Assembly: GCA_016199745.1 (NCBI GenBank)
Contig: JACQFZ010000038.1
Location: 1 to 46,591 of the forward strand
DNA: 46,591 nt
Reading direction: 5' to 3'
Source of the DNA: Gammaproteobacteria bacterium
GTDB lineage: Bacteria > Pseudomonadota > Gammaproteobacteria > Acidiferrobacterales > Sulfurifustaceae
The notes beneath the pieces were generated by a model. That model was given only the letters and a program-made list of their open reading frames with translations. It ran no database searches and was not told where the DNA came from. Positions 30,713-39,462 of the stretch are shown piece after piece; within the stretch, counting starts at the first letter, position 1; each line of letters starts with the position of its first letter. A program made the position numbers and the translations under genes.

Positions 30713-31999
30713 ATGACCGCACGCCAATCGTTTTCGATTCTTATTAGCCTCGTGTTCGCTTGCCTACTCGGCGCGTGCGGTGGCGGTGGTGGTGGCGACG
30801 GTGTTGCCCCCGTTGCGCCCGACACAACAATCTCCGGCGTCGCCCACGACGGGCGTATTGCCAACGGCACAGTGACACTCTATTCCTTCGCGACCGGTGC
30901 TAAGGACGAAGCGGCCGTCCTCGGGCAAGGTTGCGCCGACGACAACGGAAACTATGCGATTACGATTAACGCCCCCTCGCAGCCCATTCTTGTTGAAATT
31001 ACCGGTGATCGCTGTAAGAACGCCGATAACACCAGCGGCGGTCGATACACCGAAGACGCATCGGGAGTAGCGATTGCGCTCAAGTCTCCGCAAGTCCTGC
31101 GAGCAGTGACGCCATACACGCTCGGCAAATCTGCCACCGTTCACGTCACGTATTACACCCATCTCGCCGCCGCGCTCGCTCAGTATTATGTCGCGCAAGG
31201 TCAGGCAGCCTCGGACGCTATTAATAACGCCAATACGGTCATCGGCTTGTGGCTCGACCTGCCGATTCTGACCACCGAACCGCTCGATATCACAAACCCC
31301 GCAAACGCGTCGACGTCGTTAACCGATGGCCTGAAATATGGCTTCATGACCGCCGCCGTTTCGCAATGGACGCTCACCGCCAATCGGACGCAAAACATTG
31401 CCGATCACACCGTTTATAACTCGATCTCGTTTGCGCAATTGGCGTTTGATGATCTCGTCACCGATGGACTGTTAAATGGAGTCGGCAAAAATGGACCTAT
31501 TCCCCCACTGGGCACCATTGCGCTGAACGCCGAGGTCTATCGTCACAAGATGGCTGTCGCCATGTTGCAGATGGTCCAGGGTACGCGTAACCGCACGGGG
31601 TTGAGTGTCGCCGCCGTAGTGAACCCGATCAAAGCATTCAACGACAGCACGCAGCCGATTTTCGGCATGCAGGAAGTCACCCCACTGGACGAAGGTGGGC
31701 CGAAGATTCCCAGTATCTCACCTGCGGCCGGCAGTACAGTTAGCGGAGAGTTCACGGCGAGTGCGACGGTCAGCGATATTGTCGGCCTGACGAAAGTCGA
31801 CTTCTACCTCACCTTTCCGGACTCCGTCGCTCACTTTCCTCTTCCTCTCGACTTGCCTGAGAACCTGAACAATCCTCGTAGCACTGTAAATTCGAAACTC
31901 TACCCCAATGGAGCCAACTGGACTTTACATGTTGAGGCCACCAATTTGCTCGGTCACGGTGGGGCGGCGAAAGCGAATCCATTAACAATTAACAATTGA
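30713..31999 (+). CDS. Gly-rich lipoprotein of unknown function
   Basis: A 428-residue lipoprotein: ILISLVFACLLGAC is the lipobox, followed by GGGGGGDG. The region DTTISGVAHDGRIANGTVTL resembles the carboxypeptidase-regulatory-like beta sandwich often found after such anchors. The middle is helical (YYTHLAAALAQYYVAQGQAA; YKYGFMTAAVSQWTLT-like), and the C-terminus (about 340-428) looks like an Ig-like domain (PSISPAAGSTVSGEFTASAT). The function is unknown. A fragment of a paralogue lies at 35985-36276. It follows the outer-membrane protein closely and precedes the Ycf48-like gene by 98 bases on the same strand; the three may form a surface-protein cluster. Confidence 0.83.
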   Translation: MTARQSFSILISLVFACLLGACGGGGGGDGVAPVAPDTTISGVAHDGRIANGTVTLYSFATGAKDEAAVLGQGCADDNGNYAITINAPSQPILVEITGDRCKNADNTSGGRYTEDASGVAIALKSPQVLRAVTPYTLGKSATVHVTYYTHLAAALAQYYVAQGQAASDAINNANTVIGLWLDLPILTTEPLDITNPANASTSLTDGLKYGFMTAAVSQWTLTANRTQNIADHTVYNSISFAQLAFDDLVTDGLLNGVGKNGPIPPLGTIALNAEVYRHKMAVAMLQMVQGTRNRTGLSVAAVVNPIKAFNDSTQPIFGMQEVTPLDEGGPKIPSISPAAGSTVSGEFTASATVSDIVGLTKVDFYLTFPDSVAHFPLPLDLPENLNNPRSTVNSKLYPNGANWTLHVEATNLLGHGGAAKANPLTINN

Positions 32000-32097
32000 T
32001 AATCCCACTCAGTGAACGTAGTCCCAGATTACATCTCGCTTGATTGGGAAATAGGTTGCTGGGATAGCTTGTAATAAATAATCAATAGGGAGCTTTT

Positions 32098-34554
32098 GTG
32101 ACTTCATCATTCTGTGTCCACAGACGCATCGCCGCCTCACGTAAACTGATAACAAACGCAGTCACGCTAATCATTGCAATCCTCCCTTCGCTATTCCTCA
32201 CCTCCTGTGGCGGCGGTGGTGGTGGTGACGGTGCGCGCCAGACTCCGCCGCCCGTCGTGACCGACCTTAAGGTATCAGACGACAAACCGTTCGCATTGTC
32301 CTCCGTAACGTTTTCGGCACGATGCACTGGAGAGGGTCTCAGCTACACCTGGGATTTTGGCGATGGCGAAAAAACACCGGCGAAGGAAATTTCGCCAGGC
32401 TCAGACGCTGTTTCGGCAGAGCACTTCTATGAACACGAAGGCCCCAAACAAATTAGCGTCACCTGTATCGATTCCTTCCATCAACAAACATCGTTAGCGG
32501 TTACTGTAAACGTCCAGCCCGCAAGAGTCGGTGATATGTCGCACCTCGCTTGCAGTGGTGAGAGGGGTCGCGGTTGGTGTGTGCAGAATCCGCTGCCAAC
32601 AGCGACGAATTTCGCAAGTGTTGCGATCGTGAAACCCGCAATCGTAGGGAGCGAACCGCAAACTATCTGGGCCGTCGGAACTAACAAGGCCATCGTAAAG
32701 ACTACGGACGGAGGCAGAAATTGGAGGGTTCAGAAATCGGGTACGTCACACGACGTTACATCCATTGCGGCGGTGGACACAAACACAGCTTGGGCGACAG
32801 GAAACAATTACAACAGCTCAGTCATTTTGAAGACGATTGATGGTTCCACTTGGATACCGCAACCCCTTCCGCTGCCCGCTGAACCCAATCTCAAGCTCCA
32901 TTCCATTTCCGCCGTCGACAAAGAGACGGCCTGGGCTGTTGGAGAAAGTGACAGTGGGGTGGTGGTGCTTAGGACTATTAATGGTGGCCCATGGGAAAGC
33001 AAAATTTCTAATACGCAGGGCACCCTCTATTCCGTTGCTGCGGTAGATGCGAATACTGCCTGGGCAGTTGGGTCGGATGGGCAAGACCGTCTGATCCTGA
33101 AAACCGAAGATGGTGGAAAATCTTGGGCTTCCCTCAGCCTTGGAAGATTTGACGGTATCACCTCCGACCTCAGTTCCATTGTCGCCGTGAGCGCAAATAC
33201 GGCCTGGGCCGTGGGTAGCGTCGGCGAGTACGGAGCCCTATATATCACTTCAAACACTGCCCCAGATGGCACCATCACGTTCCATCCACAGGGTGGCTCC
33301 ACCGGAAAATCGTTGACGTCTATTGCCGCCATAAATGCCAATACAGCTTTGGCCGTGGGGTACGGGTGGAACGGAGCGCCGGCGCCGATTGTCAAGATCA
33401 CGATCAATTCCAATAATGTATTGGGCATTCAAGATGCCACAACGAGTGAGGTTGGGACGGATAGTTTAAGCGCGATTGCGGTGTATTCCAGTGCAATCTG
33501 GGTGGCCGGAAAAGACAGTACAATTTTGAAAGCGACAGATGACGGCAGCAACGCATTTATTTGGGAACACAAGAATTCCGGAAGCAGCAAAGGATTGAAT
33601 TCCGTTGCGGCCGTCGATTTGAACACAGTCTGGGCTGTCGGTGACTACGGTACGATTCTAAAGACTCCCAATGGCAATGCTTGGGTGCCACAAAAAGCCG
33701 AGCAGCTCGATAAGTCCTCTAAAAATTCTGCTGTATCTGTTGCTGTTGTTGACGCGAGTACGGCGTGGGTGCTTGCTTGGGATGGCAAGATTCTAAAAAC
33801 TACCGATGGCGGTACAACCTGGATAAGTACCTCTATGCCAGAACTCCCCTTGCGTGCAATTACTGCGGTGGACGCAAATACGGCGTGGGCAGTTAGCAGG
33901 AAACTGTTGTCACCGGGTGTGTATGCGAGTGCGGTTTTCAAAATTACGACGACAACTGTCAATGGCATTGCCACGTTTGCGTTAGAGGAGAAGATTATCG
34001 GGACAGATCCTCTCGTCGCCATCGCTGTTGTAGATGCGAAAACTATTTGGGCGATGGGATACGGCACGATTTTCAAGACGCAAAACGGCGATCAAAATTT
34101 GGAGAACCAGAAATGGGAGAGCAAGGCCATCGAAGTGACTGAAGGAGTACCGTTCTCTGGTATGTATTCTATGGCCGCTATAGATAAGGATACGGTTTTG
34201 GGTGTGGGCTCTGACGGGACGATCGTTAAGATTGTAACGACAACTACCAGCACCGGCATTCAATTCAAAATAGATGGCAAGAGCCTAGAAAAAAACTACA
34301 CCCTTAAGTCTATTGCCGTAGCGAAGAACGCCAATTCCGATGTTAGCGGGATCGTAGCTTGGGCGGTGGGATCCCACTGGGTTAATGGGACTGACGTTAT
34401 TTTTAAAACCGAGGATGGCGGTGCCATTTGGGTTCGACAGGACCCAGGTACCGCAAGCTCCCTGACATCCGTCACCGCGGTGGATAAAGACACGGCGTGG
34501 GCGGTTGGAGCGGGTGGACTCATTTTAAAAACCGTTACCGGCGGTTACCAATAA
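32098..34554 (+). CDS. Ycf48-like beta-propeller lipoprotein with PKD domain
   Basis: An 818-residue lipoprotein. The lipobox is at about 35-37 (ILPSLFLTSC) followed by GGGGGG. A PKD-type domain (about 50-140) has LSYTWDFGDGEKTP and HFYEHEGPKQISVTC. From about 160 on, more than ten copies of a unit of the form AVDANTAWAVG...ILKTxDGGxxW follow, the pattern of Ycf48/BNR-like propellers; the number suggests two or more seven-bladed propellers. Ycf48 itself helps assemble photosystem II, but bacterial relatives of this repeat type are surface or secreted proteins of unknown binding target. The GTG start has AGGGAG before it. The related Gly-rich lipoprotein gene lies directly upstream. Confidence 0.85.
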   Translation: MTSSFCVHRRIAASRKLITNAVTLIIAILPSLFLTSCGGGGGGDGARQTPPPVVTDLKVSDDKPFALSSVTFSARCTGEGLSYTWDFGDGEKTPAKEISPGSDAVSAEHFYEHEGPKQISVTCIDSFHQQTSLAVTVNVQPARVGDMSHLACSGERGRGWCVQNPLPTATNFASVAIVKPAIVGSEPQTIWAVGTNKAIVKTTDGGRNWRVQKSGTSHDVTSIAAVDTNTAWATGNNYNSSVILKTIDGSTWIPQPLPLPAEPNLKLHSISAVDKETAWAVGESDSGVVVLRTINGGPWESKISNTQGTLYSVAAVDANTAWAVGSDGQDRLILKTEDGGKSWASLSLGRFDGITSDLSSIVAVSANTAWAVGSVGEYGALYITSNTAPDGTITFHPQGGSTGKSLTSIAAINANTALAVGYGWNGAPAPIVKITINSNNVLGIQDATTSEVGTDSLSAIAVYSSAIWVAGKDSTILKATDDGSNAFIWEHKNSGSSKGLNSVAAVDLNTVWAVGDYGTILKTPNGNAWVPQKAEQLDKSSKNSAVSVAVVDASTAWVLAWDGKILKTTDGGTTWISTSMPELPLRAITAVDANTAWAVSRKLLSPGVYASAVFKITTTTVNGIATFALEEKIIGTDPLVAIAVVDAKTIWAMGYGTIFKTQNGDQNLENQKWESKAIEVTEGVPFSGMYSMAAIDKDTVLGVGSDGTIVKIVTTTTSTGIQFKIDGKSLEKNYTLKSIAVAKNANSDVSGIVAWAVGSHWVNGTDVIFKTEDGGAIWVRQDPGTASSLTSVTAVDKDTAWAVGAGGLILKTVTGGYQ

Positions 34555-34609
34555 TCTAGGCCCTGTCATCAATTAACCCAATACCAGTTGGACATCAACA
34601 TTTCTGCGC

Positions 34610-34897
34610 GAACTTATTAGCAGGTCCCTTCCCCTTCAAGGGGAAGGACAGGATGGGGATGGGTTGCGATCGCTGATGCAAAACCTCACCCCAGCTGTTC
34701 CCGCTCGGTGCGCACGAAAATCACGCGTGCCCGTTCGGCGGTGGATGACGCATTTCTTAAGGGAACCTCTAAAAATTCAAGGTAGGGTGGGCAGCGTTGT
34801 TCTGTCCACGCGTTTTTTGGGATCCGCGTGGGCAAAAAATCGTTGCCCACCCTACATGTTTGAATTTAGAGGTTTCCTTAAGTGAGTGCAGCGCCAT
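34610..34897. repeat. Decayed MITE family A element interrupted by a palindromic element
   Basis: GAACTTATTAGCAGGTCCC and CCCCTTCAAGGGGAAGGACA match the interior of the elements at 15770 and 25190, and a degenerate hairpin-2 part of the double-hairpin module lies on the minus strand (34690-34740). The right end CTTAAGTGAGTGCAGCG is a decayed terminal repeat. A 117-bp palindromic element is inserted at 34761. Confidence 0.6.
34761..34877. repeat. Palindromic MITE with GGGAACCTCTAAAAATTCAA ends, copy 1
   Basis: 117 bp, almost a full inverted repeat: the right half returns through GTTGCCCACCCTAC to GAATTTAGAGGTTTCC. Flanks are TTAA on both sides (34757-34760, 34878-34881), a likely 4-bp duplication. 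The ends and the YTAR-like target recall the IS5 group, so it may be mobilised by such a transposase. Confidence 0.78.
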
Positions 34898-34934
34898 CGT
34901 GGCAGATTTAAAAATTCGCGTCTCAGTCAACAAA

Positions 34935-35387
34935 ATGAATCTGTCCACCTTATCGTTATCGATAGCTCTAATAATCACTCCGCTATTTACTGCCGGCTGC
35001 AACGCGCAAACTCAGAAGCCTTTAGATCCGACCGCGAATCGTCAGCAAGTGGTCAAGATGGAATCAATGACGGGAATGAAGCTGCCCGCCGACGCTGAAA
35101 TACTGTTGGACGAAGATGCCGGGCGCCAAGTTGGCGAGTATCACGTAACGGTAATTCATTCGAAAGCGACGATAGCTGTGCCGACAAAAGTTAGATCGCT
35201 GCCAACTCACACAGATTCCGACAGCACGCTGCATAGAATCCTGTCGAATAGAAAAATAGGGAAAATAAAGAATATGACTATGTATGTTGGCGACTGGGTG
35301 ACTCAGAAGGGAAGCTGGTCTTCGACATTGTATGAAACTGAAACTGGCTTTTATTTGCAGCTCGAAAATTCAAAGCCAGTTGAATGA
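34935..35387 (+). CDS. Small lipoprotein of unknown function
   Basis: A 150-residue protein. I chose ATG 34935 because it begins a lipoprotein signal, MNLSTLSLSIALIITPLFTA, followed by GC; the frame is open further upstream but runs into the repeat. The mature part (KMESMTGMKLPADAEILLDE, EYHVTVIHSKATIAVPTKVR, KIKNMTMYVGDWVTQKGSWS) has no family that I recognise. The gene sits between two copies of the palindromic MITE in opposite context, and its GC content is lower than that of the genes on either side. Confidence 0.68.
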   Translation: MNLSTLSLSIALIITPLFTAGCNAQTQKPLDPTANRQQVVKMESMTGMKLPADAEILLDEDAGRQVGEYHVTVIHSKATIAVPTKVRSLPTHTDSDSTLHRILSNRKIGKIKNMTMYVGDWVTQKGSWSSTLYETETGFYLQLENSKPVE

Positions 35388-35478
35388 TGGGCAATTTTTT
35401 GTCTGTTCAATTACTACGTTGCTACCGTTTAATGATTGTGGAAAAACAGTGCGCGATTTTGTTGCTGATTTATATTGA

Positions 35479-35598
35479 GGGAACCTCTAAAAATTCAAAC
35501 ACGTAGGGTGGGCAACGATTTTTTGCCCACGCGGATCTCAAAAAAACGCTTGGGCAGAACAACGTTGCCCACCCCACCTTGAATTTTTAGAGGTTCCC
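35479..35598. repeat. Palindromic MITE with GGGAACCTCTAAAAATTCAA ends, copy 2
   Basis: 120 bp with perfect ends. Flanks are TTGA on both sides (35475-35478, 35599-35602). Internally GTAGGGTGGGCAACG is mirrored by CGTTGCCCACCCCAC. Confidence 0.8.
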
Positions 35599-35627
35599 TT
35601 GACTTAATTAAATGGGTCAAGCCAACA

Positions 35628-35942
35628 ATGTTTGAAAGCTCGATCATAAGAAAAAGTGGCCAATGGTGGAAATTGGTTAGTTCATTTTTATTAATGTTGG
35701 TTGGTTTGGTCACAATGTTTTATGGTTTTGCAAAACTACAACCAATATTTATTTTTAGTGGAATGTTATTGGGTTTAATCGGCATTATATTTACTTTTTT
35801 TTCTATCCGTTGCCCTGTTTGCAGAACCCATTGGGTATGGCAGGCAGTCAGCAATAAGGACACCGGTCGATGGCTGGAATGGTTAATGAGCCTTTCGCGC
35901 TGCCCTTCATGCAACGCCTTTGCAACCAAGGACAGGTTGTAA
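35628..35942 (+). CDS. Small membrane protein with zinc-ribbon-like tail
   Basis: A 104-residue protein. Two hydrophobic helices (LVSSFLLMLVGLVTMFYGFA and IFIFSGMLLGLIGIIFTFFS) are followed by a soluble tail with CPVCRTHW and SRCPSCNAF, two CxxC knuckles that could bind zinc. The gene is AT-rich compared with the rest of the window, which suggests transfer. No strong ribosome site precedes the ATG. The following 50 bases lead into a truncated copy of a lipoprotein gene. Confidence 0.65.
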   Translation: MFESSIIRKSGQWWKLVSSFLLMLVGLVTMFYGFAKLQPIFIFSGMLLGLIGIIFTFFSIRCPVCRTHWVWQAVSNKDTGRWLEWLMSLSRCPSCNAFATKDRL

Positions 35943-35984
35943 TCATGCGCGATATGCTGATGTTACGACGTTGCCGCCTTCGTC

Positions 35985-36276
35985 AGGGTCGATACACCGA
36001 AGACGCATCGGGAGTAGCGATTGCACTCAAGTCTCCGCAAGTCCTGCGAGCAGTGACACCGTACACGCTTGGCAAATCGACCACCGTTCACGTCACGTAT
36101 TACACCCAACTCGCCGCCGCGCTCGCCCAGTATTACGCCGCGCACGGTCGGTCGGTCGCCGACGCCGTCAACGACGCCACAACCAACATCAGCTCGTGGG
36201 TCGGCGTTCCAATTTTGACCACCGAACCGCTCGATGTCACAAAAGCCGCTACTCCGCAGCCGGCGCTGTTGGATTT
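35985..36276 (+). pseudogene. Internal fragment of a duplicated Gly-rich lipoprotein gene
   Basis: From GRYTEDASGVAIALKSPQVL through LRAVTPYTLGKS, VHVTYYTQLAAALAQYYAA and PILTTEPLDVT, this segment closely matches residues about 106-200 of the lipoprotein encoded at 30713-31999. It has no start, signal peptide or C-terminal half, and its right end overlaps the gene on the other strand. It is the remnant of a second copy, joined to the sequence after the membrane-protein gene. Confidence 0.85.
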
Positions 36277-36659
36277 GGAACCTTCATGACTTCGCCAACC
36301 GCATTTACCGGCGGGACACCTTTGAAGACGATATCGCGGCCAACTGATACCTCGCCTGTCTGTGCCATCAACCACATCGGATCTGCGCCTAGAAAGAAAT
36401 CGACCACTTCGCTTTCGCCCATATATTGGTTGCCCGAATTTCGATACAAGCGCACGAATCCGGGATCTGCCTTATCGCGGTTCATTAACCACTGCAAAAG
36501 ACTGACGTCGTAATATTCCAACCGATAACTTCCGTCAGGGCTTGCGACCACCGATTCGAGCCGCGATCGAGGATACAGAAACACGGCGGCGCACACGGCG
36601 AGCCCAATGATGAGTAGCTTCCCTTTGTGCTTGCACAACACGACCATGATTTTGTCCAT
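36249..36659 (-). CDS. DUF6201-like small membrane-anchored protein
   Basis: A 136-residue protein: one N-terminal membrane segment (KLLIIGLAVCAAVFLYPRSR) and a soluble part with SPDGSYRLEYYDVSLLQWLM, DPGFVRLYRNSGNQYMGESE and VGRDIVFKGVPPVNAV. It resembles proteins of the DUF6201 kind found near T6SS genes, but I hold that name loosely. It follows the DUF6402-like gene by 2 bases, with its ribosome site (GGAGA) inside that gene's end. Its last residues overlap the lipoprotein fragment on the other strand, so the native C-terminus may have been replaced. Confidence 0.62.
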   Translation of the reverse strand: MDKIMVVLCKHKGKLLIIGLAVCAAVFLYPRSRLESVVASPDGSYRLEYYDVSLLQWLMNRDKADPGFVRLYRNSGNQYMGESEVVDFFLGADPMWLMAQTGEVSVGRDIVFKGVPPVNAVGEVMKVPNPTAPAAE

Positions 36660-36661
36660 CG

Positions 36662-37531
36662 TTAAATCTCCAATACGAGCGGCTTTATCAGGCGCTCTCG
36701 ACGGACGTCTGAATAAAGAATGAAATCGCCGCCTTTGCCATATTTATCACGGTAGCGACGGAAGTCGTCATTCTGGACCGCGTAGAACCGGCCGACGGGA
36801 GCCTCGTCCTTGTCGACGTATTGCTCGTCGATCTCGATGTCCCAGCGTAGTTGCAGGTCACGCTGGACGCCCTGGAATCCCCAGTAACCCAGCGGCTGTG
36901 AGATTAGATCGTAGCTGTCGTCGTTGAAGTCGTAGGTGTCCCGCAAGTAGATCCCGACTTCGTCAACGATAACCTGAAAGCGTCCGTTTTTAAGCGGCGT
37001 CACTAATCCGCTTACGGCAATTTTTAAAAGTCCCCGCGCGACGCCGCCAAAAAAATCGTCGAGGGGATCCAGGAGGGATCCGACCTCGGCGACGTTGACT
37101 TGGAACGTTTTGTCGAGATCCTTACCAGGCAACGACAGATCGCCGAAGCGCCAGCGTGTCATGCCAAGCGGGATCATTGGCGGCTGTGCTGCAATCACCC
37201 GCCTCTTAAGTTGCGCTAGCCCGGCTGGCGTTTGCCAGCCACTCAACAGCTGATAATAAGCGCTACTTACGCGCGAGAAGCCCATCACCCACTTCATAGT
37301 GACGATGCGTTCATCCAAGTGAAACGCCGAAAGGTGGCGCGGATCGGCCCGATTTGTCTTTTCGTCTTGAGTTAGCGTGTAGGCGGGATTTGCAAACCAC
37401 CGGCGCATTAGCTGAGCGCCGACCTTCCAGCCCAGCTTTGTGTCCATTACGTCGGGAATATCGGTGATGCGGAAAAGCCTAACCTTCTCGGATTTTTCTT
37501 CTTGGGCGGCGGCCGGCGCACTGGTAGACAT
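36662..37531 (-). CDS. DUF6402-like protein (T6SS-associated)
   Basis: A 289-residue protein without signal peptide or membrane helix. Conserved-looking blocks are DIPDVMDTKLGWKVGAQLMR, RWFANPAYTLTQDEK, DSYDLISQPLGYWGFQGVQR and the C-terminal PVGRFYAVQNDDFRRYRDKY followed by GKGGDFILYSDVRRE, as I remember from DUF6402 proteins encoded beside VgrG or Hcp genes. It may be a T6SS cargo or its accessory, with the downstream membrane-anchored protein as a partner. A complete T6SS is not in the window, but an hcp gene lies 9 kb away. Confidence 0.72.
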   Translation of the reverse strand: MSTSAPAAAQEEKSEKVRLFRITDIPDVMDTKLGWKVGAQLMRRWFANPAYTLTQDEKTNRADPRHLSAFHLDERIVTMKWVMGFSRVSSAYYQLLSGWQTPAGLAQLKRRVIAAQPPMIPLGMTRWRFGDLSLPGKDLDKTFQVNVAEVGSLLDPLDDFFGGVARGLLKIAVSGLVTPLKNGRFQVIVDEVGIYLRDTYDFNDDSYDLISQPLGYWGFQGVQRDLQLRWDIEIDEQYVDKDEAPVGRFYAVQNDDFRRYRDKYGKGGDFILYSDVRRERLIKPLVLEI

Positions 37532-38381
37532 CGCAAAGTCCCTTTGTCGTTATTGTGGCCGGCCATTCTGCCTGGTTGCACTTCCGTTCTGCTAGTGGCT
37601 CCTATGAACGAAGGTGCCTTTTCAAGCCGGCGGCGCCGCAGATAGAATCGCGCGAGCATTACTAAGAAGAATCAGCTAAGGACACCAGGGAGGAAGGCTA
37701 TGCAGACAATCACCCCCAGTTAGTCGTTCATCCCCGAGCAGTGCCATTCGCGACCCGCATGCGCGGTTCGTCACTACTCGTCTAAAAATATCGTCTAATT
37801 GGAAGGGCGAGAGATTGCGCGCATCCTCTCTTCCAAGCTTCACTCGATCCGTCATCGTATAAGCCGGAAGGTTTTCGAAACCTTTTACGGCGCAATGCTT
37901 CCGACACGTTACATTAAGGAAAAAACGCGAAAATATTTTTCGTCATGGTCGATCCATCGGGTCGGCGAACATGTTTTGATAACGCATCTTTTTTAGGTTG
38001 CCGTATTGCGAGATATCGCGACCATATCGCTGTTGCAATTGTTCTGCCGCACGCCGCCTTTAGCTGCTTTATCTAGTTGGTGTTCGGCGAGCTTTTTAAT
38101 GGTTTCATCCTTTTCGGGATGTCGAATTTGGAGAAATCCATACTCGTCGCCAAGTTCGGAATCGGCGGCAACATAACTGACTTCAGTCAAATAAATCTTT
38201 CACCTTATCGTTAGTGCGACGACAGCAAGTATCGAACAGACGTCGCGCCTCTTCCTCGTAAGCCTTTCCAGCTTCTTGATGCATGAAAAAACGTCAAGTG
38301 TCCGACTATCTATTTCAATTGTTCCCGGCTTAATGGGAACAACAGAATGGCCGCAGGTGATGGATCAATATCGGAGGAGAG
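37532..38381. other. Region of gene decay upstream of the DUF6402-like gene
   Basis: About 850 bases with no intact gene. It holds two overlapping short minus-strand frames (37993-38284) and a plus-strand frame (37799-37996, TTG start, basic) that I regard as chance. No member of the MITE families is present apart from a partial AGTGCCATTCGCGACCC at 37740. Confidence 0.5.
37993..38284 (-). pseudogene. Possible frameshifted small gene
   Basis: Minus-strand ATG 38284 opens a 33-codon frame (HQEAGKAYEEEARRLFDTCC, then NDKVKDLFD) that ends where a second frame begins (EVSYVAADSELGDEYGFLQI, HPEKDETIKKLAEHQLDKAA) and continues to 37993. Both look like real, charged helical protein sequence. A single frameshift near 38185 would join them into one protein of about 95 residues. 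I do not recognise the family. Confidence 0.35.
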
Positions 38382-39380
38382 ATGACGCTCGGCGATTTGC
38401 CCAAAACTATGCGCGCCATTGTTCTGGCAGGGATCGGCGGTATCGATCGACTACAGCCTGTCGAGGTTCCGGTTCCGCGCCCGGGCGCGGGAGAGGTGCT
38501 CGTCAAAGTCGCCGCCTGCGGACTTAACAACTCGGATGTCATGCTGCGCATCGGTGGCTATGGCCGCGAAGACGATCCCGGTGCAGCGACCGGTTGGAAA
38601 CGGGAGGCGTCAGGTTTTCCTCGCATTCAGGGCTCCGATGTCGCCGGCGTCATCGTCGCCGTTGGTGCCGGTGTTGATCGAGCTCGGGTAGGGCAACGGG
38701 TGTTGGTAAACCCGACGCTTTATCTCAACGATCCAGAGGACCCGACTGACGTCGATTATCTCGGTTCGGAACGAGACGGCGGCTACGCGGACTATTGCGT
38801 CGTGCCCGACGGCAACGCGTTGTCGGTGGCGACGGACATGGACCTTGCCGATCTCGCGACCTTTCCCATCGCCTACTTAACCGCACTGCACTTGTTGAAC
38901 AGAGCGCGTCTCAAGACGGGCGAGCGCATCGTCGTCACCGGCGCGTCCGGTGGCGTCGGTTCGGCCGTCCTCCAATACGCCAGGTTGCGCGGCGCTAAGG
39001 CGGTGGCGGTCGTAGCGCGCGGAAAGGAGTCGCAAGCGCTCGCGTTAGGTGCGGTCGCGACCGTTCCGCGAGATGCAAAGGATTTCGGCGGCGCATTGCG
39101 CGAGGCCGCCGGCGGTTCGGTGGATGTCGTTGCTGATGTGGTGGGTGGCAGCGCCTTCGCTGAATTACTGACAGCGCTACGCCGCGGTGGGCGGTACGTG
39201 GTTTGTGGCGCCATCGCTGGGCCGATCGTCTCGCTGGACTTGCGCACAGTTTACTTGAAGCACCTGGAGCTCATCGGCTCGTCGTACGGTACTGCCACCG
39301 AGTTTCGGCAGTTGGTCGCTCATATCGACGCCGGCGATCTAACGCCGTTACGCGCGTTGACCTATCCACTTGCACAGTAG
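38382..39380 (+). CDS. Zinc-type alcohol dehydrogenase/quinone oxidoreductase with premature stop
   Basis: A 332-residue member of the MDR superfamily. The N-terminal GroES-like fold has VPRPGAGEVLVKVAACGLNN and FPRIQGSDVAGVIVAVGAG; the Rossmann domain has VVTGASGGVGSAVLQYARLR. It lacks the catalytic zinc ligand Cys of true alcohol dehydrogenases, so an NADPH:quinone oxidoreductase or enoyl reductase is more likely. A TAG at 39378-39380 ends the frame after TYPLAQ, yet the same frame continues for 20 more codons (ADAQSAFLAKRHFGNIVVTP) to TAA at 39441-39443, exactly the family's C-terminal strand. GGAGGAG supports the ATG. The HAD gene follows on the same strand. Confidence 0.87.
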   Translation: MTLGDLPKTMRAIVLAGIGGIDRLQPVEVPVPRPGAGEVLVKVAACGLNNSDVMLRIGGYGREDDPGAATGWKREASGFPRIQGSDVAGVIVAVGAGVDRARVGQRVLVNPTLYLNDPEDPTDVDYLGSERDGGYADYCVVPDGNALSVATDMDLADLATFPIAYLTALHLLNRARLKTGERIVVTGASGGVGSAVLQYARLRGAKAVAVVARGKESQALALGAVATVPRDAKDFGGALREAAGGSVDVVADVVGGSAFAELLTALRRGGRYVVCGAIAGPIVSLDLRTVYLKHLELIGSSYGTATEFRQLVAHIDAGDLTPLRALTYPLAQ

Positions 39381-39462
39381 GCAGACGCACAGTCGGCGTT
39401 TCTCGCCAAGCGCCATTTCGGCAACATTGTCGTTACACCGTAACTAAAGTCGTTAGGGACGA

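Noticed and set aside
37799-37996. 65-codon plus-strand frame
   Set aside because: TTG start without ribosome site, no recognisable motif, in a decayed region.
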